Below, one piece after another: positions 47,901-59,505 of a stretch of 64,000 nt of DNA. The notes below the pieces were generated by a model. It did not search any database, was not told the origin of the DNA, and saw only the letters and a list, made by a program, of their open reading frames with translations. Made by a program: the position numbers and the translations under genes. Source of the stretch: Tyto alba (lineage: Eukaryota > Chordata > Aves > Strigiformes > Tytonidae); assembly GCF_018691265.1 (NCBI RefSeq), contig NW_024881316.1:12261319-12325318 (forward strand). The letters are read 5' to 3'. Numbering within the stretch: the first letter of the stretch is position 1; the number at the start of each line of letters is the position of its first letter.

Positions 47901-49799
47901 AGTTGCACCAAGTTCCTGAATAATCATCTTGGAAACAGCTCTACAGTTTCAGGAGTCATATCCTCAGGCAGGAGGCAGGAATGCTTCCTATTTTAGTCAG
48001 CCACAGAGACTGACGTGTGAATGAAGAAAAAAAAGTTCTTGCAATAGTAGTCACAGCACGCAGTTAACATGAGCAAATCTCACAACCAACATACATTTAC
48101 ATGATCGTTTGCTGAAGGGATCAACTCTGAATAACAAATTAATTTCTAAACTTTATTTGTAAGTTGGATGTACTTTCTAGATATCTAGAAACTTAAAGTG
48201 GATATAAACAAAGTGGGTCTTAGAAAGATGAAAACCAGCAAGAGTGGGTTTTCCCCTGTTAATTGCTTAACACTCTTCACTAAATAATTTATTGTTATAT
48301 ATATATAAAAAAAAAAGATATCTGGAGCTAATAAAACTACATAAAAGTTGATGACTTTGCTGAAAGACCTTATATGTGAGAAAAGTTGAGAAGGGAGAAT
48401 GAGTCAGTATCTCTGTCATGCAATAAGGTTTCAAAACATTCATCATTAGGAATTAGGTTCTTGCATCTCTGAACTTATTACACAAGTCTGTGACATTTTC
48501 CTCATAAGGATTTTGGAAAAATATATACACACATTGACATTTTACACCTGCCATTGGTTCCCTTCCCTGCATGCTGGGGAAAACAATACTTTGTGAGCAG
48601 AGACATTTTAAAGTCCTTTTAAGGAAAGACCATTGTGCCCAGTATTGTGCTAATATTTTCTTAATCTAAGCAGATGTTTAAACAAAGTTGTAAGACTGCA
48701 GCATCCGGGGCTGCTGGGAATTGCCCTGTTCCAAGGCAGAATTGTGGAAAGATGCCATAAGGAATTATTCCTCTGCAAAAATGAAGCATAGGTTTGGAGG
48801 TGACAGACTACCCCTGAGGAGAAACAAGGAACCCCTGGAGAAGTTCTTTTCTTTGGCACTTGGCTTTATATGAGCTAGAAGCCCCCCTGGGTCTTCTGCA
48901 ATTGTTCCAATGGGTGGGAAACGCAGTTAACATTTAGGAAAAGCAATTTTTAACTGCCAAAACTGCAGTGTCTGACAGTTTTGCATCCAAGCAGAACTGA
49001 TGAAAATCCAAATATTTGTGGATTTTGCTTCAGATGCAAATATTTTGTATAGCTTCAATCCCAAATTGAAGTCCCAATGGAATTCTGATTAAAACTCCTG
49101 ATATTCATACTTCAATGTTTCCCTCATTTCAAATAATATCAAGCTGAATATTTCTTAGTAACTTTCTGAGTGGATATACATTTCAAAAATATTTCAATCC
49201 AGTACATGTTTATAACGTGGTATGTGTATTTTCAAAGCCAGCCTCAGTAAGGACTTTTATGCAGGGTGTGTTTTATGACCAAAATAACAAGCAGAAAAGA
49301 TTACTATTTGCCAGGAGGTATCATTCCAAAAACCAAACTGCACACTTCTTGGCCTTTGGTCAATCGTGCTATCAATTGTCTTATACAAAATCAAACTCTG
49401 GAGAAAAAAATGTCACAGCTTAAAACAACAGTCAAGCTTGTGATACCACTTGGATTAGCAGAAAGGACATTGCTGAGGCTGAAAAAGTGTCACTGTCTTC
49501 TGTCAGCTAAGTAGACACAGTAGACACTGCAGAGCTGATCACTGGAAGAAGAATTATGTGTGAAGTGATCTCAATTTAAAAAAAAAAAAAATCTCTATTT
49601 TGTTTATTATACTCAGTGATTACAGCTACGAGCCTTCCTGTTAGTTCTTTGAAGCACACAGATCAGGAAGGCTCAGCTGTTCTGTCCTTGAAAATCCAGA
49701 AAGCTCTCAGCAAGGTTTCTTCACCAATGCCTGCTAGAGAAACTAAGCTGCCATAGGATGAGAACCAAAACCTGACATGACTGAATAACTGATTAACAG

Positions 49800-50940
49800 A
49801 TAGGAGAGAAAAGGTTAGGAATGGAAGGTGGAGGGAAGTCATGAGTGAAATCCTGCAGGACCTGTGTTCTGGCCTGTGCTGTTCAACATGTTCATAAGTG
49901 ATATGGAAAAAGGAGTGACTAATGAGGTGGCAAGGTACGCTGATGATAGTAAGTTATTTAGGGTAGTAAGGACAAAGGTCTCTCCGTGATTGAAGAAGGA
50001 CCTGACAAGTTTAAGAAACCAAGTAAACAAAAGACATTTGACATAGGTAAATGTAAAATAATGCATAAAATAAAAAAATTTTTAGTTTCACCTATTCAGT
50101 GGTGGGCCCCAAGGTCTGTCGCTACTGTCTTTCATGAATGAGATCTTTGCATTACAGTAGACACTTTCATGAAAGACACCATCTCAATGTGCAGAAGCCG
50201 TGAAGAAAGTAAATCAGATGTTAGACACCGGTAGGAAACAGAGGACAAGAAGTACATATGATTTTGCCACCATACAGCCTGTGGTGCTGGTGTCTGGAAC
50301 AGTGCATGAAGTTCTGGCCTCTCTGCCTCCACAAGGATATAACGGAGCTGGAAAAAGGTCTGGTGGAGAAGAGCTGTCAAAGTAAGGCACAGTTTCTGTG
50401 AGGAGTGACTGAGGAGAGCAGGAGACCCCTGACAAGAAATATGGTACTGCTCTCTAAAATCATACTTCTCCTACAGAAGGCAAATAGGAAATAATCACAC
50501 ATTGTCTCTTCCAACACAAGTCCAGTCAAAACAGAAAAGTGAGACCTTATATGAAACTAATGGGTGGCAAGTGTGAAAGAAACAAAGGACATATTTTCCC
50601 CATAAAACAATGGTAAGATGTGGAACACCTTGCAACTGGATAATTTGGATGCTAACAGTTACTTGGGTTGAAAAACCTAGTGGAGAAAGAAATTAAACAA
50701 AAACCTATGGAAGGTATGTAAACACACACAAAAAAAAGCCGTTCCAGACTAGAACACCCCCTAAGCTATAAATAACTAGGAACTGAGTTGCATTTTGGGG
50801 AAATATTACTGCAGACTTGCCCTTTTCTTGCTGTCTTCCCTAGACATCTGCTACTGAAACTCTTGGAGACAGGACACTCATCTAGATGGACATCCACTGT
50901 GGTCCAGTAAAACCACACATATTCTTGTATTTGCAACTCA
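49800..50940 (+). mobile_element. Decayed CR1/L3-type non-LTR retrotransposon (3' part)
   Basis: From about 49837 a reading frame with interruptions shows reverse-transcriptase landmarks. These include CCTGCAGGACC, then PVLFNMFISDME, and the YADD catalytic box in RYADDSKLF near 49935-49965. A further decayed VNK..LT.VNVK.CI segment follows. Farther on, CTCAATGTGCAGAAGCCGTG (about 50183) and ATCTAGATGGACATCCACTGTGG (near 50880-50905) fit the CR1/L3 3' segment and its tail. Multiple stops and indels show it is dead. The 5' part (endonuclease) is absent, as is common for truncated LINE insertions. Confidence 0.75.
49840..50070 (+). pseudogene. Reverse transcriptase remnant (LINE ORF2)
   Basis: This is the palm-domain fragment of a non-LTR retrotransposon polymerase. 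The YADD box corresponds to the catalytic aspartates. Stop codons and shifts within the next 100 bases interrupt the frame. It has no activity and no host function is indicated. Confidence 0.7.
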
Positions 50941-53423
50941 TGATCTATGTTAATTTGGCTATATCTCAGTGGACAAGTGAACCTTTAACTAGGAAATGTA
51001 AAAATGCTCCCTCTCTCCCCAAACCAATAAAAACCCAACAAGTGTTTCTGGTATAAATCTTGTATAAGTTTAGGTGAATAATGGTTTACAATCAGAAAAT
51101 AGTTTGACGGTCACAAATGTTTCCTTGAGCATTTGAATTTCACATGGAAAAACAAAGACTAGTGTGAATCCTTCCCTTCATGCTTAGCAAACTTACCTTC
51201 ATATTTGTTTTCTGTATTAAAACACTCCCGTGTTTTTAATCCTGCTCTTGGAAAAGCCACAGGAATACTTCCATGGGTCACTGTAAAAACTTTTGTTTCT
51301 TTACATTTGCTGTTTTTTACTAAAATAAAGTCATCTTATATGTCAGAATGGTTTGAGACACTGTTTAGTCACATCATAGAAAGCTACATTAAGGCATTAG
51401 TTGATCAATATTCCTTATCCAATCTTTCTACAGGCCTCTCCCCTGTATGAAAAGAACTTGACCTGGCAATCACAGAGCATGCGGGAATGACTCAGTCCTG
51501 GAGAGTGTACAAACAGGCATAGCAGCACTGCCATCAATCCTGAAAAAAATAAGAAATTCAGAGTCGTTGAAATGACAGACATGAACACTGTTCTTGGAGA
51601 AGAGATAACAACGCTACCAACCAGAAAGAAGAGCAGCAAGAGCAACTGTTGCTAAACACAAGGGGATTTTTGACAGGCTGTGATGATAAGGAGTTCTCAG
51701 CTGGCAGGCAGACAGAATGCATCCCTGAAGAACATCTTTAAGTCAGGGGATGCCTGTTAGCCAAAGTGCATGAAAAGCAGTAGTGTGATGCGGTACAGGA
51801 GTGAAGGATAGAACTCATGTAGCAGAAACCGTCATCAGGGATGGAAATTTTACAAAGTAACACAGCCTCGTACCACTGTGAAGTTTGTACTTGAACTATT
51901 CTGTGCCAAAGTTGTCTGCTGCAGCAGAATCTGTTCCTGACATTTCTGATGTTCTGTGTTTATGCTAACTGTGCTGTCAATCACAGAAGAACTAAAAGGT
52001 TTTTAAGAAATCCTGTGTTATGAAGCTTCACTCCAACAGTTCTAATTTCACTGGCATCAATGGGAGACATTTGCACTTACTATTTTTTCAGCTGCAAATG
52101 TCTTCTATTGAAGCTAAACATAATTCAATACCATTTTCCTTGGGTTGTTACTTGGAGAAAAAAAAGGATATCTTGCTTCTTCCCTCTGTCTTAAAATGAG
52201 AAAGTAATTTGAAGACCTTAATATCTTTTAATATAAGAAAGAAAAGTAGAGAGAGAGAAAAGAAAGACTCTACCACCAGTAACTAATTTATTTCTAAGTT
52301 CTATCAGTAATTATTTAAGATCTAGAAAATGTGTTAGCTGTGAAATTCCCCTAGAATTCTGTCTCTTTAGCTTATCAGAAAGAAATTACAGATTTACTTA
52401 ATTAAATTTATGGGGAACATAACTCTGGTAAGAGAAAGGTACAAATATACAGCATCCTTCAAAGAGTGGAAGCTCAAGAAAAACAATCTGAAAGACAGAA
52501 ACCTAGTGGACCATTGAAATAACTGATGTGATAAAGGTTTTTTTCCAGGAAATTTTAGGCCAAGGCTGGTTATTTAGCTAGAACACCCATTTGATTCAAT
52601 ACAAGCTCTTGAGCTTCAAGCAAGAATTCATCTAGGAAAGTCCTGTATCATTGAGGGTCTGAAAAGCAATGTGTTTCTTTTACAGGTAGAGAAAGGTAGG
52701 ACCCCTAAAAGTGAGTCACACATGATTGAGAATTGGCACCCAGCCTGTCAGAATCAGATGTTAAATGGGCTTTTTGGGAAGGGGTCACTCTGAGGCAGTG
52801 CTCAGGGGCCTTAGCCAGTGCAAACAGCAATCTGAAGCCCACACTTTCAAAAGCCCTTAGTGGTAGTTTGAGTACTCCTCTGGCTGGTTTCAAATAAGCA
52901 ACTCCAGCTTGGCACCAATCCTTTTCCTTTTCAGAGAACAACTCACCCTGACAATACCTGATCTCCTCTTTTTCAGACACTTCAAGAGCAACCTTCTGTG
53001 CACAGACATCAGCTGATCAAACTGAAATGAAGAACTTCCTGAAGTCATAGGAAATTGGAGTTCCTATCCTCTGTTTTGCAGGAGACAGGATCTCCATAAG
53101 ACAATCAGGGAGATGAGATGGGATTTCTAACAAGGCTAAGACTCTTTTCCTTGAGGGTTTCTTAGTCTACCAATAGCACGTCCTGAAGTTCATTCTTACA
53201 TTCCTACTGTTGATGTTTTTAGCTAGTTCCTCACCTAGAAGAGAAATGACAATATTTTGTCTGAAAGGATGGATTTGGCCAGATACCAGTGTCTTTCTTC
53301 TTCTTTTTTTTTTTGTTTAATCCTGACAGCTTCTGATTTACTGTTTCCAAGAACTTACTTTGGCTTTTGGAAGAGCTCTATTTTGCCACAAAGCAACATC
53401 AGGGGATAATATGTAATAGGTTT

Positions 53424-53468
53424 ATAATAATTATAATAATAACAACAACAACAACAACAACAATAATA

Positions 53469-53548
<80 letters not shown>

Positions 53549-53561
53549 TGTTATTATTATT
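53424..53561. repeat. (AAT)n/(AAC)n microsatellite
   Basis: The array is ATAATAAC, then about seven AAC units, then some 30 AAT units, ending TTGTTATTATTATT. The inverted TTATTATT at its right end could pair with the array. Open frames of poly-Ile/poly-Thr across it are artefacts of the repeat. Confidence 0.95.
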
Positions 53562-54029
53562 TCAAATTTTGCATTGCAAGACCAAATGGGGGACAATAGT
53601 GACTTATATATGGTCCTAAATTGTGTCTCTTTGGTTCAGTGATCTATGCAAGGTGAATTTACTGAGGTATGGTCTGTTCTGTACCAGAAGAATATCTGAT
53701 TAAAATAAACTGCCACAACAGGTTTTAGATATTTCTTCCCCTTGCTTCTCTGTAAAGAAGTCTTCAATACATGGAAATTGAGAAGATATTATGAAATTCT
53801 TGCCTTGAAAAACAAAACATTCAAAGCAAATTTTTCTGAAGAGGGCACTGGGTGATGCCACAGAGCTTTTCTGATGTGAGCTCCTTGGATTCCCAGGCAT
53901 TAACTCTTTTTACTTCAGCATTTATCAGTAGTCAGATCCTCCATAACTCTTAGGAGTTCACTGTTCCACTTCCCATCCAAAAAATAAAAAAAGAGACCGT
54001 TCAGAAGAAGATTATGACATAGGCTTCCT

Positions 54030-54320
54030 ACCATCAGAGCTATGTGCTAGCTTCAGCAGGGCTCCTGGTTGTTGTGCTTGAAGCATGCTGACATTTGCTG
54101 ATGCCTCTGTGAACAACTGGTATGATTTGTGATCTGCTCTTCGGGCGGGTGAATGGCAGGCGAATGCAGGCAGTGCACTTAGCTGGTGGGTGCCTGTCCT
54201 TGCAATCTGAATCCCTGGCTGATATTAATGAGCCAGCATATTGCCATTTCTGCTCTCTTGGCTGCTGATACCATCACCTTCTTAGTTATTTATTTTTAGC
54301 TGGGACTGAGAGGAAAGTGG
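54030..54320. promoter_or_regulatory. Candidate conserved non-coding element
   Basis: This is unique, balanced-composition sequence with retained CpG (CTTCGGGCGGGTG, GGCGAATGC). A near-palindromic TGGCTGATATTAATGAGCCA (54216-54235) carries a TAAT homeodomain core between 5-bp arms. No coding signal or repeat was seen. Confidence 0.35.
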
Positions 54321-56925
54321 CAAAGCAAGTTACCCAGCAGATTGACATATATTTTGCTACCGGACTGATTCTTGGAGTTTGTCATGCTCAATGTCAACTG
54401 TGGATTGCTGTCTTGCAACTTAAGAAAAGGAGGAATGAAGGAAAGGCAGAGGATATTAGAAGCAACACCACTACATACGACTTTTCGGATTCAGGTTCGG
54501 ATTCTCTGCACTGTTACACTATTGTGTAAGCAAAGTGCATTTGCATTTCATTCAAATTCAGTATACGTGATTGGAGAATGTAGTCATTCATTTTCAGCAA
54601 GGTTATTTTGCATGTAATTGCCATCCTTGGTCAGAACTTTTCATAAATGGAAGCCAAAAACCAAAACCAAAGAAAAGCAGGAAAAACAGAAAAAAGATAT
54701 GAACTTGCTCCCTGCCCAGCTTCACTCTTGCATTTTCTTTAGCATTCATCAAGATGAAGAGGAGACTTTGAGTCATACTCCTGCAAATCTGTAAAATGCT
54801 GTTGAATTCACTGAATCTGAGTCAAATTTGAGGATTCTACGTGTCATGAGATGACTGAAGTTCACAAACATTGTCTCAGTTTCAGAGTCTCAGAGCATGA
54901 AATACAGAAGTATGCCTAGAACAAACTTCTAAGGACAAACTGAAAGTACACAACAAGCTGAACTCTTTCTGGGAAGGGAGTCACTATTTCTTCCTCACTG
55001 TTCTGGTGCAAGCCCTGAAATGGCTGAAGTCTCTGGGAGTTGGAAGCTTGCTATTGACATCTATTGATGAAGAGGGAGAAAAGCAGCTCAGACTGGCCTG
55101 AGAGAACCATGTATCAGAGGATGGATAAGGCCAGGAGCCCTTTGTGAGCATCTGCTGGTGAACAACGGGAAATGACTAAAACAGCCCAAACTTTTTTCAT
55201 CTTTTTTTGTGGCCTCATTTGCTAAAAGTGCATCTGGGTAGGGATCTATTCTGAGAATCAGTTTTACTTCATAAGAATTAAACTCAAAGGTCAGACCATA
55301 AAAACTTTCTATTTACAGCTAGCCATGTGTATATAAGCATTGCCCTGTATGCCAATGAGTTTTTATCCTCTTCAGGTCATCAGTTCTTATCCTAAAATGC
55401 TGTAATGTATTGTAATACAGTAGCACTACTTTGCTTTTTTCTACCAGAAATTCAAATCATTTAATAACCAGCACTGTGATTCCACAGCACTTACAGTGTT
55501 GTCATATAATGGCTATGTACAACATAAATCCCAGCTTTCATTGTGTGTACACACTGCATGACCAGGGGATCATTTGCACATGTAGTTATTTGCTATAGTT
55601 CCCTCATTACTGTCTAAGCGTGGTTTTAGTTCATTTGCCAATTTTTCAGCTTTTCAAGAAGAAATATAGGCAGGAATTGCCATCAGGTTCCCATTTCTAG
55701 TGATTCAGTTTGCCCTATGCCATAAAACCCTTTGATACACATAAATATGCTTTCACATGCATACAAAGAATTGTTTTCAGAGTACAGCATGGTCCCACAG
55801 ACAAGGAAAACTGCCTGAACATGCTTCCAAACACGGACCGAACACAGTCCTGCTGGGTTTGACTGCAGCTCTTCACAAGTAAATAAAGTTGTACCCACTT
55901 ACACCAGGTCTGAATTTAGCCCTAGCTTTCTTGAAAAGAACAAACAAATCCCAACAACAAGAGCAAAACCAAGCTTGAATGTATTAAACAGCTATTTAAA
56001 CTGTTAAACAATATGGGCTTTCTTATGCATCAGCAGGGAGCTGAGCTTTCCCCAACACCACCCTGTGATGGATGGCAGTGCATTCCTGTCAGCTCAGCTG
56101 GCAGGTCCAGCACCTTTAAGAAGGGTCATGCATCTTTCCCAGTATGTACCAGTTTGTACTAGGCTTGGAAAAGTTGGGAGGGAGAAAGCAAGCTTCTCAG
56201 AATATATGAAGGAAGACTTCAGGTTTTGCCCTTTAATTGGGCATATTCTGAGATAGCAGGCAATGCACTATCACCCAAACTCAAGAAGAGGGCCAGTAAA
56301 AGACAAGAGATGCATGGGGATATGTCCATAGAGCAGCCAGAAACCCAGGTTTTTATCTGTCTCATACTCCAAGTTTTTTTCCTTCTCTGCATATAAAGAA
56401 GTTTCACCAGCTTTCTAACACTAAACGAAAGGAGTAAGTACCAACAGCACAACAGAAGCCCCTTCTTGAAACTCTTACAGCAGATTTTGAGAAGACTCTT
56501 AAATCTACACAAATCCTAACATGACAACAATGGCAAGCCCCACTCATTGTATTCATCCCATTTTTTTATCATATGTCAGTCTTCTACCTCACACAGGGCC
56601 ATGTAGTTGTTTTAGTCAGCAGATCAAACTGCATGGACAAAGTAGGATGCTAAAAGCACAAAATAATTGAATCACATCACCTCTTCTGTGAATCACAGTT
56701 GACAAAGTAGGGTCGTTCTAATTTGATAAACACAAGCATCAAGTTATATTTTGCTTTACTGTGAAACCTTCAGACCTCCTTGAAGTCATGAGGAACTATC
56801 CTCTCTGACAGGCAGACATATTCCTTTAAAGGTACTCTGAAGAGGTGATGCATTGCAATGCAGACAGATATTGACTAACACCTTATGTCTTCCTGATCCC
56901 TTCTCTGAACACCAGCTGTTTTATG

Positions 56926-56955
56926 TATAGACAGAAATGTGTATTTCTGTCTATA
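56926..56955. other. Perfect 13-bp inverted repeat, 4-nt loop
   Basis: TATAGACAGAAAT (56926-56938) and ATTTCTGTCTATA (56943-56955) are exact reverse complements around the loop GTGT. The stem is short for a microRNA precursor, and pairing outside the arms is weak. Confidence 0.9.
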
Positions 56956-59424
56956 TGATGTTATAACTAGGCAATGAAATAGGACAAAAGTACTTGGGCC
57001 ACCTATGCTCTTGGATGCAGCACTGAAATTCAAATGTCCTGTGTTTAATCCATTAGCAGAAGAAGATAACTGCCTTTTTATTAAAACTTGGCAATCTGTT
57101 TCATATTAATATAAACACTGAGAAGAAGAGTATAAATTCTTAGTGAGCAGTGCTCCAAATGTACATTTGATTAAAATGATGCCTCTTCAGAGAAGTAGAC
57201 TGTATTTATATATTTTGGATGGAATGCTTATATTTTTTGGCAGGCCCATACATAGAATTTGCATGTTAATATGCCAGTATGGATACGGTCTTTTTAAGTA
57301 GCACACATCAGAACTCATATTGTTTTCCTTTGAGTCCCTACCACAACATCACTGACTGTAGGAGGTAGATGAGGCTTTTAAAAGAACCTAGGAATACAAC
57401 ACTGTTGAGCTTCACAACTTTTAAAACTCATTAACCACCAGCCTGTGTAAAATTTCATAACATCTGAAACATTTAACACCCATGCTTATGTGGATGGAAA
57501 CCTAGGAAAGGATAAGAAAAAATATCTGAGACATGTCTACCAACTAAATCTATAGATTATAAATTCACAATACATTTCATTGTCATTCATGCTACTGGCC
57601 AAGCAAAAGAAAAAACATACTTGGAGACTGACAGACTTCATCCAATGGCATGTTTATGAGGCATCACTTCTTAGTTTTATTCATTGTTCTCCTTAAAACT
57701 CTGAAGTTTTATACTTGGAGTTCATTTGCTATTTCTGAAGACAAGAGGATTCCAGAAATCTGAAAACCCAGAATATAGATGTCTATTATAGCTTTCTCCA
57801 GAATTCACTGCAAGATACCAAACACAGCCGTTTTAATTTTCTTTTTTATTTGTTCAGATTTTCAGTAATAATAATAGTAACAACAAAAACACTCCTAGCT
57901 ACCCACAGATCATTTCCATGTAGTCTTGGCCAACAGAGATTTTTTGATTGTGCTCCTTAAAAAAATAATACTTAAAAACCTCAAAATGTTCCCCATGTGC
58001 TTCAGACTGAAATGGCTAGCCTTAAAAAAAGTAGAGTAAGATTTACTTTGTAGAATAAGACTTGGAAGTCAAGACAGATCTGAAGAAAAGTTAGATAGAT
58101 ATATTCAGAATTAAGGTATGAAATTGGGCACTTCCTGCAGGTACCTCGGAACTTTTTTGCTTTTGAACAATGTGACCCATGTCTATGAAGCTCATGATCA
58201 TATGGCTGGTATTTTGGCACACTGGCAGGAGTGTGTGTTTCATTTTGCAGTTCCAGGTACCCAATCTGAGTGAGGGTTACACAGCAGGAGTCAGCACTGG
58301 ACATTTCTTACAGGCACACTAGTATCTTCCATGCCAAGACATTGTTAGGAACAACATCTGAGAGACATAGTCTAGAAGGTATGGTTTGTTAAAGAAAAAA
58401 CAGTAACACTTTCTGAAAGTAGGACAGGAGAAGGAAAGAAAATCCTCAATAAATTCGAGGAATAAATAGAATAAATTTTTTTCTTACAACATGTAAATGC
58501 AATTTCCAATTACCTCAGTCAGACCTGAAAGGCTTCCATTTAAGAGCTAGATATGATAAAATATTTAGGTGTTTATAAATTAAGTGCCAAACTTTAGAAA
58601 GGAATCCATAGTCAGGTGCAGAAATTTCCATCATTGTCCAGTGGGAGAGAGAGGTGCACAAAGCTCAGTGGTTACAATTCCCTCCCTTCAGAAAGTATGT
58701 GCCTGGCTGGGGTCAATCATCTATGGCCACCGACATACCTGGCATCCTCTCACACAGACTGTTCCCCAAACCCAGGACCTGAAAAAACAAGCAGCATCTG
58801 CCAGCCCTGCCTGTCTTTTGGTAGTATTCAAGTATTACAGCCCTTGTCCATGAAGCAGAAAATTGAATGGTTCAGTGCCCTGCTCAGTCTTCATGAGCTC
58901 AAATTTCCATCTCCCAGGAAAGCATCTGCATCACAAATAGGGAGGTGCTGTATAAATGTGAACAGCTTCTGAGTGAGAGGAATGGAGATTTTGGACCTTA
59001 ATCTGCTTGACTCTGGCCGTGATTCATACATCATTGAAAGAGAGGGGGAGGAATTAGCCCAAAGTCCCCCATCTAGAAAGGGCCTAACCACATCTCTGGC
59101 TGTATGTGGGTGGTGCTTGAGTATCACGGATCAGACTGGAGCAGGAAGGAAAGACGATGTGGATCTTCAGGGTCCTCCCACAAAATTACTTCTGTCCCTG
59201 TGAGATGTCAGAATGAATTGCCACTCGCAGTAGATTGTGCAGCTGTTCAAACTATGATTCTGTTGCCCTCTGGGTGCTTGGAGCTTGGCTCTCTCTCACG
59301 CTGAACATGCCTCTGAGGAAGAAATTCCCAGATAATAGTGGTTAGATAACATGCCAAAGTAGCTGATACTATTTTTTAAAAGGTTTTACCCCTCTTCCCC
59401 TCCCTTAATCTAGTGGTTGACATC

Positions 59425-59505
59425 TTAGATACTGAGCTGCTTGGGGCAGGACCCACGTGGTCCTATTTTTAGAATGTACCCAGCACATTATGGGCCTGAT
59501 GCAAG
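59425..59505 (+). mobile_element. MIR/CORE-SINE-like 3' fragment
   Basis: GAGCTGCTTGGGGCAGGACC, TTTTTAGAATGTACCCAGCACA and TTATGGGCCTGATGC follow the order of a common amniote SINE tail: AGCTCCTTGGGGCAGGGACC, then GTACAGCGCCTAGCACAATGGGGTCCTG. It is a short, old fragment. Confidence 0.55.

Larger units (their letters stand above)
33621..49799. other. Gene-free downstream region, part 1
   Basis: No open frame here has domain resemblance, and no splice-consistent exon chain was seen on either strand. The content is unique AT-rich sequence, T/G low complexity at 37143-37220, a purine tract at about 43203-43255, old repeat traces near 40150-40215 and candidate regulatory blocks (about 34050-34500, 38220-38480 and 44040-44460). 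It is best read as the regulatory desert downstream of TBX18. Confidence 0.6.
50941..59420. other. Gene-free downstream region, part 2
   Basis: It is AT-rich unique sequence with no coding exon recognised. It holds the AAT/AAC microsatellite (53424-53561), a candidate regulatory block (about 54030-54320) and a perfect hairpin (56926-56955). Open frames of up to about 120 codons are scattered and show no domain. Confidence 0.55.

Noticed and set aside
53367..53642. Poly-Ile/poly-Thr open frame
   Set aside because: It is produced by the AAT/AAC microsatellite and has no protein identity.
56926..56955. MicroRNA precursor
   Set aside because: The stem is only 13 bp with a 4-nt loop, and pairing does not extend to a typical 60-80 nt precursor.
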